A DNA stretch of 64,000 bases, from the NCBI RefSeq assembly GCF_000381065.1, contig NZ_KB905849.1:55112-119111 (forward strand), in the 5' to 3' direction. A model generated the notes under the pieces. That model saw only the letters and a program-made list of their open reading frames with translations, was not told the DNA's origin and searched no databases. Below are positions 32,855 through 40,503 of this stretch, in pieces. This DNA is from Propionispira raffinosivorans DSM 20765. Its GTDB lineage: Bacteria; Bacillota; Negativicutes; Selenomonadales; Selenomonadaceae. The stretch's first letter is position 1, and each line of letters opens with the position of its first letter. The translations under genes and the position numbers were made by a program.

Positions 32855-33862
32855 TTGAAAATTGCAATGCTGGCACCAATCGCGTGGCGAACGCCACCGC
32901 GTCATTATGGTCCATGGGAGAGAATCGTTTCGTTGGTGACAGAAGGTCTGGTTAAAGAAGGACTGGATGTTACGCTTTTTGCCACGGGTGATTCACAAAC
33001 AGCGGCTAAACTTGTAGGTGTTTGTCCGAGTCCATATGAAGAAGATCGAAGCATCGATGTTAAAGTTTGGGAATCGATGCATATATCAGAAGTGATGGAG
33101 CATGCGAATGAATTTGATCTGATTCACAATCATTATGATTTTTTGCCGTTGACATATAGTGCTTTAATCAAAACACCCATGGTGACAACCATTCATGGGT
33201 TTTCCTCAGAAAAAATTCTACCGGTTTATAAAAAATATAACAAAAGAACACAGTATGTATCGATTAGTGATGCGGATCGCAGTGATCAGCTTGACTACAT
33301 CGGGACGGTTTATCATGGTATAGATATCGAACGGTTTACGATGCGTGAAAAACCGGGGGATTATTTAGTGTATTTTGGTAGAATTCATCCTGATAAAGGA
33401 ACGAAAGAAGCCATTGAAGTGGCTCGTTCTGCTAAAATGAAGCTGGTGCTCGCGGGGATTATTCAGGATCAGGCCTATTATGATGAATGTGTAAAACCAT
33501 ATCTGAATCATGATATTACGTATATTGGCTCGGTGGGGCCAGATGCCCGTGATCGCGTACTGGGACATGCATTGGCTCTTCTACATCCAATTGGCTTCAA
33601 TGAACCGTTTGGACTGACTATAGTCGAAGCAATGGCTTGTGGCACACCAGTAATTGCTTTCAAGAAAGGTTCTATGCCGGAAATCATTACGAACGGTGTT
33701 GATGGATTTTTAGTGACGAATGCGGCTGAAATGATCGAACGGCTGCAAGACATTAAAAAAATTGACCGCTTGGCTTGCCGCAAAACGGTAGAGGAACGTT
33801 TTTCCCAAAAACGAATGGTGAAAGATTATATTGAAGTTTATAAAAAGATCTTGCTTTTATGA
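32855..33862 (+). CDS. Family 4 glycosyltransferase
   Basis: A 335-residue GT-B glycosyltransferase. MKIAMLAPIAWRTPPRHYGPWERIV is the characteristic N terminus of a GT4 subgroup; the donor site shows YFGRIHPDKGTKEAIEVA and HPIGFNEPFGLTIVEAMACGTPVIAFKKGSMPEI, with the E-x7-E nucleotide-sugar motif intact. It starts at TTG (32855) behind AAAGGAA. It is the last gene of the CIRCE-controlled operon, ending at a strong terminator. The product is probably a small mannose/glucose-containing glycoside or a surface glycan; which one is not visible. Confidence 0.88.
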   Translation: MKIAMLAPIAWRTPPRHYGPWERIVSLVTEGLVKEGLDVTLFATGDSQTAAKLVGVCPSPYEEDRSIDVKVWESMHISEVMEHANEFDLIHNHYDFLPLTYSALIKTPMVTTIHGFSSEKILPVYKKYNKRTQYVSISDADRSDQLDYIGTVYHGIDIERFTMREKPGDYLVYFGRIHPDKGTKEAIEVARSAKMKLVLAGIIQDQAYYDECVKPYLNHDITYIGSVGPDARDRVLGHALALLHPIGFNEPFGLTIVEAMACGTPVIAFKKGSMPEIITNGVDGFLVTNAAEMIERLQDIKKIDRLACRKTVEERFSQKRMVKDYIEVYKKILLL

Positions 33863-33880
33863 TTTTAGTTAAACAGATAA

Positions 33881-33933
33881 AAAACAGCCAATAGAAAACA
33901 CTTTTAAAAAGTGTTCTAGCGGCTGTTTTTTTT
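33881..33933 (+). terminator. Intrinsic terminator of the glycan operon
   Basis: AAAACAGCC pairs with GGCTGTTTT, with an inner GAAAACACTTTT/AAAAGTGTTC stem, followed by T8. Confidence 0.9.
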
Positions 33934-33938
33934 ATCTG

Positions 33939-34082
33939 TATAAGTTGCATTAAATATTTTATATCAATCGTCAGGAATTTGGTATAGGGTTGAGTAGCGT
34001 TACGTAGGAAGCAAACGATGCCCTATACCAAATTCCTGGTAACATAATAGTCTACATGCAATTTCTTTAATGCAACTTATAT
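33939..34082 (+). repeat. Palindromic intergenic element, copy B
   Basis: About 144 bp bounded by ATAAGTTGCATTAAA and its inverted copy TTTAATGCAACTTAT. The central stem CAGGAATTTGGTATAGGG pairs perfectly with CCCTATACCAAATTCCTG. The loop AGCGTTACGTAGGAAGCAAA is shared with copies A and C. Confidence 0.9.
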
Positions 34083-34099
34083 GTATTGTAATATTTTTT

Positions 34100-35362
34100 T
34101 TAAAATTGATATTTAAATTTTAAATGTTCTAATACGGATATCAACTTATCAATGTGTTCAGCCTTGTGATGGGCATTTAGCATGATGCGAATCAAGGCAT
34201 GATCTGGTTTTACTGCCGGATAACGAAACATCGGTACAATTAAACCTGCCTGTAAAAACGCATCATATACGTGTACGGCTTTTTCATCATTACCAATGAG
34301 TACAGACGTAATATAGGATGGAACAGGGCTGAGCGTGAAGTTCTTTTCTTCTAAACGCTGCCTTAAAGCCAAAGACCGTTTCAAATAATTATTCATAATT
34401 TCAGGATGGTTTTGGAGTTTTTGCATAATATAATAAATGGTGCTCGCTGTTGGCGGCTGAATAGCTGCCGTAAATAAAGAGGTACCGGAGAGAACTTCAA
34501 AAGCATGGATATATTCTTTCGGACCAGCAATGGCACCGCCTTCTAAACCAATTGATTTAGAAAAGGAAACCATAACAAACGTGGCTCGCCGCATTGCGGC
34601 AAATTCTTCGGCGAATAAACGATTTTCCGGACCATAGATTAAAAATCCATTTGCATTATCGACATAACTTAGTGCATTGTATTTTTCGCAGGTATCGAGT
34701 ATTTGTCCAAGGGGAGCAATGGAGCCATCCGCTGAATACACGCTTTCAAAAACGACGACAATTTTTTCGTGCTTTTGCGATACTTTTGCTAAAACACGTT
34801 CTAAATCTTCGGCCTTATTATGACGAAAAGCAAAAAGCTGTTTACCAAATTCCAAATGGGAGGCTGCTTTCCACAAACTCCAGTGGCAGTCTCGATCTAA
34901 AATAAAAACAGTGTCGCTGTTATTGATATTACAGGTAGGACTGAAATTAAATTTACTTGTCATTGCATTGATAAACCCAATATTTGCCAATAAACCGCTG
35001 GCAAATGAAATTGAACGTTCTTTGCCTGTGATATGGCAAAGTTCTTTTTCCATAGAGAGATGGGCTTCACAGACGCCTTGCGTCACGCGTGATCCGCCGG
35101 TAGTTAGGCCGTAAGTACCGCAAGCAGTATGAAAATGGTCTAAAACATCTTTTTCCTGATGAAAGTCTAGTATATTAATACTGGCAAAATTAATCATTTC
35201 TTTATCTTCATAACAGATGGTTGGTCCGACTGGTTTTGTTGTGGTTAACAGTTCATGAAAAAATCCTTCATCCACAGCGCTTTCAACAAAATCTTCGAAG
35301 CCCCAAAGTTCTTTTTCTGCTGTTTGTAATGAGTTTTTCATGGCAAGATCATATTTATTCAT
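34100..35362 (-). CDS. Alpha-oxoamine synthase family PLP enzyme (KBL/BioF/CqsA-like)
   Basis: A 420-residue fold-type I PLP enzyme related to AONS, KBL and CqsA. The PLP Lys lies in SFSKSIGLEGG; FASGLLANIGFINAM and VFESVYSADGSIAPL are family-typical. CHWSLWKAA provides the PLP-stacking His and resembles the HMSLWEGA of the CqsA autoinducer synthase more than the NHASIIDG of BioF. Unusually, the usual D-E-A-H segment reads VDNANGF, with Asn replacing the His. There are no biotin or threonine-catabolism genes nearby. AGGAGAG precedes the ATG at 35362. The SMR exporter gene lies 35 bp upstream on the same strand, so the two are probably co-transcribed. Condensation of an amino acid with an acyl-CoA is expected; the product is unknown. 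Confidence 0.75.
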   Translation of the reverse strand: MNKYDLAMKNSLQTAEKELWGFEDFVESAVDEGFFHELLTTTKPVGPTICYEDKEMINFASINILDFHQEKDVLDHFHTACGTYGLTTGGSRVTQGVCEAHLSMEKELCHITGKERSISFASGLLANIGFINAMTSKFNFSPTCNINNSDTVFILDRDCHWSLWKAASHLEFGKQLFAFRHNKAEDLERVLAKVSQKHEKIVVVFESVYSADGSIAPLGQILDTCEKYNALSYVDNANGFLIYGPENRLFAEEFAAMRRATFVMVSFSKSIGLEGGAIAGPKEYIHAFEVLSGTSLFTAAIQPPTASTIYYIMQKLQNHPEIMNNYLKRSLALRQRLEEKNFTLSPVPSYITSVLIGNDEKAVHVYDAFLQAGLIVPMFRYPAVKPDHALIRIMLNAHHKAEHIDKLISVLEHLKFKYQF

Positions 35363-35397
35363 AGTAACTCTCCTAAAATATAGTATTGATTTCCCAT

Positions 35398-35724
35398 TTA
35401 TTTGATAGTAAAAAAATTAAATTTCAGACCGACTACGCCGAGAACAATTAAAATAATACAAAAAACTCGGCCAAATTCTTTCGGTTCACCTAAGTAAAAC
35501 ATACCGATAATGGCTGTCCCCACGGCACCAATACCAGTCCAGACGGCGTATGCTGTACCAATGGGAATGTCTTTTAACGACTCATCCAATAAGAAAATAC
35601 TGCCAAGCATAGCAGCACCGGTCAGTACTGACGGCCAAAAGCAGGTGAAGCCTTCTGTATATTTCAATGAAATTGCCCACACAATTTCTAAACAGCCGGC
35701 TATTAGTAAATAAATCCATTCCAT
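35398..35724 (-). CDS. SMR-family efflux protein, SugE/Gdx-like
   Basis: A 108-residue, four-TM small multidrug resistance protein. The central Glu of TM1 is in IAGCLEIVWAISLKYTEGF, and DIPIGTAYAVWTGIGAVGT (TM3) matches the SugE/Gdx guanidinium-exporter subgroup more closely than EmrE. The start at 35724 is chosen because GGAGTG is 6 bp upstream; a longer frame to 35799 is unsupported. It functions as an antiparallel dimer in the membrane. No guanidine riboswitch was recognised upstream. Co-transcription with the alpha-oxoamine synthase is likely, so it might export that enzyme's product, but this is speculation. Confidence 0.87.
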   Translation of the reverse strand: MEWIYLLIAGCLEIVWAISLKYTEGFTCFWPSVLTGAAMLGSIFLLDESLKDIPIGTAYAVWTGIGAVGTAIIGMFYLGEPKEFGRVFCIILIVLGVVGLKFNFFTIK

Positions 35725-35910
35725 TTTATACACTCCAATTTTTAAAGTTACTTGACGTATATTTTTATCATAGTATATGTCTTTATGCTGAAAACACAAT
35801 GAAAGAGTAGGATAATCTTTGCGTTATCAATATGTGACTTCATTTTTTGACTAACATACAGTATACGAAACAGCTTTGTACTTCGTTCATATATTTTTTC
35901 ACATAAAAAT

Positions 35911-35940
35911 AGCCAGGGTATTCAATACCGTGGCTTTTTT
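35911..35940. terminator. Bidirectional terminator
   Basis: AGCCAGGGTATT pairs with AATACCGTGGCT, with A5 to the left and T7 to the right. On the minus strand it ends the XRE/membrane-protein operon. Confidence 0.8.
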
Positions 35941-36017
35941 TATTGGATGTTTATTTTTTTATAAAATTGTATCGTTGAGATAATACAATTTTTTCTTGCA
36001 CTTTTTAAACGATTACT

Positions 36018-36614
36018 TCATTTAAATTTATGCTTCATGGAATAATTATACGATAAAACTTGCCAGCCAATGATTCCTATAATTAGCATGGTGTTTGAAA
36101 CTGGCAAACCACTATATGATATTATATTATTTACTTGATCTTGGTCTGAACTTGCTGCTTGCGAATGTTCTGACGCATTAAGACTTAACCCGAGGGAGAT
36201 TTCTTTTGTTTTTCCGTCGATCATTTGTTCTGTTGGTAGATACGAAATTGAAAACTGAAAACAAGATAAACAAAATAAAAGAAGTAAGACGGCTAGTGTG
36301 GTCAGCATTGTCGTTTTAGTGGCCTCTCCAGTTAATTTAACTTCACGTTCATCTCTCTCCCGAAGCAATATCAATTTTGAGAGTATTTTATCACGCAGTA
36401 CATCGGATACGATTAAACGAATACTTAAATAAATAGTAATAATCATCCATGAACTTAATATAAAACACCCACCAAAATCATACCAAATTTCTGCATAAAA
36501 ATTATTTTGTGCAGCAGTTGCCAAACCAAGTGCAAAAATAGAAATAAACCAAATTAGCAATATTGGTAATTCATATATAAAAACCCTTAGTAAAATACCA
36601 TCCAACTTATTCAT
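36018..36614 (-). CDS. Membrane protein paired with an XRE regulator
   Basis: A 198-residue protein with about four TM helices: two near the N terminus (VFIYELPILLIWFISIFALGL; CFILSSWMIITIYLSIRLI), a cytoplasmic charged loop (LILLRERDEREVKLTGEATK), TM3 (LAVLLLLFCLSCFQFSI), a polar extracytoplasmic segment, and a C-terminal TM. The ERDERE motif resembles DUF2178-type proteins, which are commonly encoded next to small XRE regulators; that link is tentative. It overlaps the upstream XRE gene by 4 bp. The function is unknown, perhaps a membrane-bound partner or sensor for the regulator. Confidence 0.7.
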   Translation of the reverse strand: MNKLDGILLRVFIYELPILLIWFISIFALGLATAAQNNFYAEIWYDFGGCFILSSWMIITIYLSIRLIVSDVLRDKILSKLILLRERDEREVKLTGEATKTTMLTTLAVLLLLFCLSCFQFSISYLPTEQMIDGKTKEISLGLSLNASEHSQAASSDQDQVNNIISYSGLPVSNTMLIIGIIGWQVLSYNYSMKHKFK

Positions 36615-36841
36615 TTTGTTTCCTCCTCAATTGAAAAAATATTATTAATATCTGTTTTAAAATAACGGGCTATGCGAAAAGCTAATTCTAAAGATGGATT
36701 ATACCCGCCGCCTTCAATCGCAACAATTGTTGCACGTGTTACGCCTATAGCCTTGGCTAATTGTTCTTGTGTCAATTTTGTTTCAGCACGAAAAACAGGT
36801 AAACGATTCACTAACTTTAATTGCATCATCAATTTAGTCAT
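36611..36841 (-). CDS. Small XRE-family transcriptional regulator
   Basis: A 76-residue stand-alone helix-turn-helix protein. TQEQLAKAIGVTRATIVAIEGGGYNPSLELAFRIARYF spans the five-helix XRE domain, with recognition helix TRATIVAIE; this matches the YozG/PrtR-like small regulators. GGAG lies 6 bp upstream of the ATG at 36841. It is translationally coupled to the membrane protein gene. It probably autoregulates the pair; no operator is evident in the short AT-rich upstream region. Confidence 0.85.
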   Translation of the reverse strand: MTKLMMQLKLVNRLPVFRAETKLTQEQLAKAIGVTRATIVAIEGGGYNPSLELAFRIARYFKTDINNIFSIEEETK

Positions 36842-37038
36842 TTCTAACTCCTTTCTACTTTTTACAAGATTATTGTATAATAAAATAATCTTTATGTCAA
36901 GTTTATTGTACTTATTTGGTCAAAAAATAAAACTGCATAGTTGCGAGTAGTCATTATAAAACCAATATGGAGCCACAGGTGCCCTTGCTCTTTCTACATA
37001 TGGCTGGAAAAAGATTTTTTCTTGTTGAAACTGACGAA

Positions 37039-37087
37039 AAAAATAGCTGTCGCTAGCGTTGAAAAAACGCTGGCGACAGCTATTTTT
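37039..37087. terminator. Bidirectional terminator after kimA
   Basis: A 22-bp stem-loop (AAATAGCTGTCGC.AGCGTT with its complement) flanked by A5 and T5; it ends the minus-strand kimA transcript. Confidence 0.9.
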
Positions 37088-37098
37088 GAGTGTATATT

Positions 37099-38943
37099 TT
37101 ATTTTTTTAGATGAAATGGTATCGTTGAGACAATAACATTTTTCTTTAAAATGAGCAGTGTTCGTAAAATCAAACCAGTTTGATTATGAAGAAGTCGATG
37201 CCACCATTTTCTTGTTTCAAATTCTGGGATCAGAATGGTTATATAGTCATTCGGACCTTTTTCATTGGATAGTTCTTCAATAAAATCAATTAGCGGCTGT
37301 ACAACGAGGCGGTATGGTGAATAAATTGTGACTAATTTGATACCTGGATTCCAGCAATTCCATTTTTCTTGTACCTTTTTACCAATTTCTTCATTGGTAG
37401 CAATATGAACAGCCATGACATCATCGCCGATGGATTTTGCATATTTTAAGGTTTCCGCGATTACACTGGTTGGACTAGAAATTGGAACGATGACGATATT
37501 TTGCCCGCCTTGTATTTCTGTTGTAAAAGCAGGGTTCATATCTTCGATTGGCAGATGGAGTTGTTCAGCCATATTATTATAATGACCTTTGATTTTTTTG
37601 AAAATAAAAATCATCACTGGGATAAAAATGAGAACCATCCAGGCTCCATGGGTGAATTTACTGATGCCGATAATCAAGACAACAATTCCTGTTACGATAG
37701 CACCAACGGTATTGATGGAAGCACGTAAAACCCAGTATGATCCCTTGACGCGGCGCCAATGGATAATCATCCCTGTTTGGGCAATGGTAAAAGATAAAAA
37801 GACACCAATTGCGTATAGAGAAATCAAATGATCCGTATTTCCCTGGTAAATGAAAATCAAAATACCGGCAGCGATACTTAATAAGACAATCCCGTTCGAA
37901 AAACTAAGCCGTTCACCTCGTTCACCAAGATAACGCGGCATATAGCCATCACGGGCTAAGATAGACAACAGCGGAGGGAGTCCATTGAAGGATGTGTTTG
38001 CAGCTAAATAAAGCACTAACATTGTAGTGATTTGGATATAATAATAAAACCAGCTGCGACCGAAGGTTAATTCTGCTATTTTTGATAAAGAAGTAGCATC
38101 GGACAGTGGTAAAATATGAAAATGCATGATTAAAAACGAAATACCAATGAACATAAAGCCAAGCAGGCCTGACATACAAAATGTTGTTTTGGTTGCATTT
38201 TTAACTGCAGGTTCTTTAAACATAGGAACACCGTTTGAAATAGCTTCGACACCTGTCATGGAGCTACAGCCGTTGGCGAAAGCTCTCGATAATAATAAGA
38301 CCATACTCCAGTCAAAATTGCGTTCGAGTGATTCAGTTGGAATAATTGGTGCTTGCTGTGTAACCGCTTGGTAAATACCAGTTGCAATCAAAGCTAAAAT
38401 ACCAAAAATAAAAGCGTAGGTTGGAAAAACGAAAGCAGATGAAGATTCGCGTATACCTCGTAAATTAACGAGCATGAGAACTAAAAATAAGATCAGTAAA
38501 TCAATGCTTACTTCATATTGCAATAAATCAGGAAACGCTGAAATGATGGCGGCTGTGCCTGCTGAAACACTAACTGCTACCGTGAGTGTATAATCGGCAA
38601 ATAGGGCAGCTGCAGCCGTTAATGCTGGGAATTCACCCAGATTTTCAATGGCTACCGCATAAGAACCGCCGCCGCCAGGATTCGCTTTACCTACTTGAAC
38701 ATAAGAAATCGTTACAATTGCTAATAATAGTAAAATTGCTATCGCAACATGGCTTAAGTAGCCGTATGCTAAAAGCCCTGGAACAGCTAGGATGATCATA
38801 ATTTGCTCTGGTCCATAAGCGACCGAAGAGAGCGCATCCGAAGAAAAAATAGCTAGGGCCTTCCAATTTGAAAGTTTTTCATTTGAAATTTCTTGATTGT
38901 GCAACGGCCTGCCGATTAATAATCGCCTAAGCAAACGCATCAT
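37099..38943 (-). CDS. kimA: KimA-type high-affinity potassium importer (APC superfamily)
   Basis: A 614-residue transporter of the APC superfamily with 12 TM segments and a C-terminal cytoplasmic UspA-like domain (from about residue 450). LAIFSSDALSSVAYGPEQI, ADYTLTVAVSVSAGTAAIISAFP and the C-terminal RWHRLLHNQTGLILR...PFHLKK agree closely with what I recall of Bacillus subtilis KimA (YdaO), a proton-coupled potassium importer inhibited by c-di-AMP. The start at 38943 is used, GGAGGTT being 10 bp upstream; a longer in-frame extension has no ribosome binding site. The leader carries a c-di-AMP riboswitch, the same arrangement as in Bacillus, which supports the assignment strongly. Confidence 0.92.
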   Translation of the reverse strand: MMRLLRRLLIGRPLHNQEISNEKLSNWKALAIFSSDALSSVAYGPEQIMIILAVPGLLAYGYLSHVAIAILLLLAIVTISYVQVGKANPGGGGSYAVAIENLGEFPALTAAAALFADYTLTVAVSVSAGTAAIISAFPDLLQYEVSIDLLILFLVLMLVNLRGIRESSSAFVFPTYAFIFGILALIATGIYQAVTQQAPIIPTESLERNFDWSMVLLLSRAFANGCSSMTGVEAISNGVPMFKEPAVKNATKTTFCMSGLLGFMFIGISFLIMHFHILPLSDATSLSKIAELTFGRSWFYYYIQITTMLVLYLAANTSFNGLPPLLSILARDGYMPRYLGERGERLSFSNGIVLLSIAAGILIFIYQGNTDHLISLYAIGVFLSFTIAQTGMIIHWRRVKGSYWVLRASINTVGAIVTGIVVLIIGISKFTHGAWMVLIFIPVMIFIFKKIKGHYNNMAEQLHLPIEDMNPAFTTEIQGGQNIVIVPISSPTSVIAETLKYAKSIGDDVMAVHIATNEEIGKKVQEKWNCWNPGIKLVTIYSPYRLVVQPLIDFIEELSNEKGPNDYITILIPEFETRKWWHRLLHNQTGLILRTLLILKKNVIVSTIPFHLKK

Positions 38944-39031
38944 AGTTTGTGTCAACCTCCAGTTAATATATAAAAATATATTTATAAAAAAACGCATAGC
39001 ATTTTGGATTGTCAATCTGATAAAAAATGCA

Positions 39032-39056
39032 CAAAAAAAAGACCATGGGTGGTCTT
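39032..39056 (-). terminator. Riboswitch-associated intrinsic terminator in kimA leader
   Basis: On the minus strand AAGACC-ACCCAT-GGTCTT is followed by T8, directly after the c-di-AMP aptamer. Termination on ligand binding is expected. Confidence 0.8.
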
Positions 39057-39059
39057 GTA

Positions 39060-39195
39060 CCCCTAATTTTGGCCGACGAAGTTAGCTGACGGGTAGGATG
39101 ATAAGAGAAAAACATCCTTTCTATTCCTTTGAATAGAATTAACCCCAAAAGTTTTGGTTCCTCCGCTTCTTACAATAAGAACTAAGCCATTAATT
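39060..39195 (-). promoter_or_regulatory. c-di-AMP (ydaO/yuaA) riboswitch
   Basis: Reading the minus strand, GCGGAGGAACCAAAACT, TTTTGGGGTTAAT, then after a variable stem CCTACCCGTCAGCTAACTTC and GTCGGCC follow the ydaO consensus in order and spacing. It is an off-switch for potassium uptake genes in other Firmicutes. A TATAAT (-10) lies upstream at 39217-39212 on the minus strand. Recognised by eye, not by covariance model. Confidence 0.9.
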
Positions 39196-39335
39196 TTTTT
39201 GTATGAATCACATTATACACCTTCACTAGTATAAATAAAAGATAAATTTTTATTGTAAAATTTTATCTTTTATTTATTATAAATGAAGTGTAAAAAATTT
39301 ACATTCCAACAACGATTTTATTTGATCTTTTTTGC

Positions 39336-39382
39336 TTGACAAAATTTTCAATGACTATATAATTAGTTGTATGAAACTAATT
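39336..39382 (+). promoter_or_regulatory. marR promoter and operator
   Basis: TTGACA (39336-39341) and TATAAT (39358-39363), 16-bp spacing. Overlapping the end of the -10 box is the dyad AATTAGTT-GTATGA-AACTAATT (39361-39382). The same TTAGTT-N6-AACTAA dyad recurs at 39876, pointing to MarR autoregulation. Confidence 0.75.
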
Positions 39383-39402
39383 ACTGAAAGAGGAATTTGA
39401 AT

Positions 39403-39834
39403 ATGGCAACGGAAGATCTTATCGTCAAGGCGATTAACATTTTATCTGATGAAATGCGTTTATGTATGAGGAAACATAAAGAGCAAGTACCAGATGGCAA
39501 GGAATTATTTAACTTGTCCATAACACAGCTACATTACCTTCATGCTATAAAAAAGTGCATAACCCCGACGATTACTGAACTTGCTGAAATATTTGGTGTA
39601 CAAAAATCAACGGTAACGGTTGCTGTGAATAAACTTCTGCAGCGTGGCTTTTTGGAAAAAACTGCATCACAAAGTGATTTACGTGTTGTCCATGTTAGTT
39701 TATCAGAAAAAGGCAAACGTTTGATTGAAATCGAAGATCAGGGATATTATCAGTTTGCCGGTCAAGTTATACAAAGTTTGACCGAGGTTGAAAAAACACA
39801 ATTTGTTAAGTTGCTGAACAAAATAACACAGTAA
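39403..39834 (+). CDS. MarR-family transcriptional regulator
   Basis: A 143-residue winged-helix regulator: ITELAEIFGVQKSTVTVAVNKLLQRGFLEKTASQSDLRVVHVSLSEKG shows the recognition helix and beta-wing with the Asp-x-Arg of the MarR family. It would bind DNA as a dimer and release on binding a small phenolic or similar ligand, or on oxidation; there is one Cys near residue 22 and one near residue 54. The ATG at 39403 is 8 bp behind AGAGGA. Its promoter and that of the next gene share the dyad TTAGTT-N6-AACTAA, so the two downstream genes are its probable targets. Confidence 0.88.
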   Translation: MATEDLIVKAINILSDEMRLCMRKHKEQVPDGKELFNLSITQLHYLHAIKKCITPTITELAEIFGVQKSTVTVAVNKLLQRGFLEKTASQSDLRVVHVSLSEKGKRLIEIEDQGYYQFAGQVIQSLTEVEKTQFVKLLNKITQ

Positions 39835-39842
39835 CAATACTG

Positions 39843-39861
39843 CCCGCATCCAGCGGGTTTT
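39843..39861 (+). terminator. Short hairpin after marR
   Basis: CCCGC-N5-GCGGG followed by TTTT; a weak intrinsic terminator. Confidence 0.5.
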
Positions 39862-39875
39862 ATATAAATCAATGG

Positions 39876-39893
39876 TTAGTTTTATAAAACTAA
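39876..39893 (+). promoter_or_regulatory. Second MarR-type operator
   Basis: TTAGTT-TTATAA-AACTAA, a perfect 18-bp dyad with the same half-sites and 6-bp spacer as the one over the marR promoter, 22 bp before the next start codon. Confidence 0.75.
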
Positions 39894-39914
39894 ATTAATG
39901 AAATGAGGATTTTT

Positions 39915-40481
39915 ATGAAGCATATAAAAGCTTTTATTTTTGCAGCAGTTGTGTTGCTGCTTTTTGTTACGGCAAGCCCCGTAGTGCTCGCAGGGTCTGC
40001 GGCCACCTCCCCCCATAAGGAACAACAGCTTTTGCTCGTGATCGGTGATTTGTCACAAGAAAATTATGGTGCGGAGCTTACCGATCTGGTTTATAAGCAG
40101 CTGCAAGGTCAAATACCAGGGCTGGTTCTTGCTGAATCAGTGGATGCAGCAAATTTAGAGCAAACCGATCTACAAGCACTGGCAATACAAAAAAATGTTA
40201 AGCAAATTTTATTTGTAGAAATTTTGCCAACAAAATCTGATTTTAAAGATATTATATGCTACAAACAACTTCGCTCTCAAGCAACCTTGAAAATCTGTCT
40301 ATATGATCGGGATAATCAAAAATATCTCATGCGAGAGATTGTGACTGGTACAGATCAAAATACAACATGGATACCATATACCGGAGTTGGTAAAAAAGTA
40401 ACTGTTCAGAAAGCCGTTCAAAATGCGTCTGTCATAATTGGTGATAAAATCAATCAACTACGTTTAGCCCCCAAAGAATGA
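39915..40481 (+). CDS. Secreted protein of unknown function
   Basis: A 188-residue protein with a cleavable-looking signal peptide (KHIKAFIFAAVVLLLFVTASPVVLA, cleavage near residue 27). The mature part is alpha/beta with a predicted nucleotide- or sugar-free Rossmann-like alternation (LLLVIGDLSQENYGAELTDLVYKQLQ; QILFVEILPTKSDF). I do not recognise a family. The two Cys in the mature part are in DIICYKQLRS and TLKICLYD, about 20 residues apart. The ATG at 39915 is 6 bp behind GAGG. It lies between the second MarR operator and the nitroreductase-like gene (22 bp gap), so the pair is probably co-regulated by MarR. Confidence 0.65.
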   Translation: MKHIKAFIFAAVVLLLFVTASPVVLAGSAATSPHKEQQLLLVIGDLSQENYGAELTDLVYKQLQGQIPGLVLAESVDAANLEQTDLQALAIQKNVKQILFVEILPTKSDFKDIICYKQLRSQATLKICLYDRDNQKYLMREIVTGTDQNTTWIPYTGVGKKVTVQKAVQNASVIIGDKINQLRLAPKE

Positions 40482-40503
40482 CTTTTTTATGGAGGAATGA
40501 AGC

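Noticed and set aside
35725..35850. Guanidine riboswitch upstream of the SugE/Gdx-like gene
   Set aside because: No guanidine-I, -II (paired ACGR hairpins) or -III motif was found on the minus strand.
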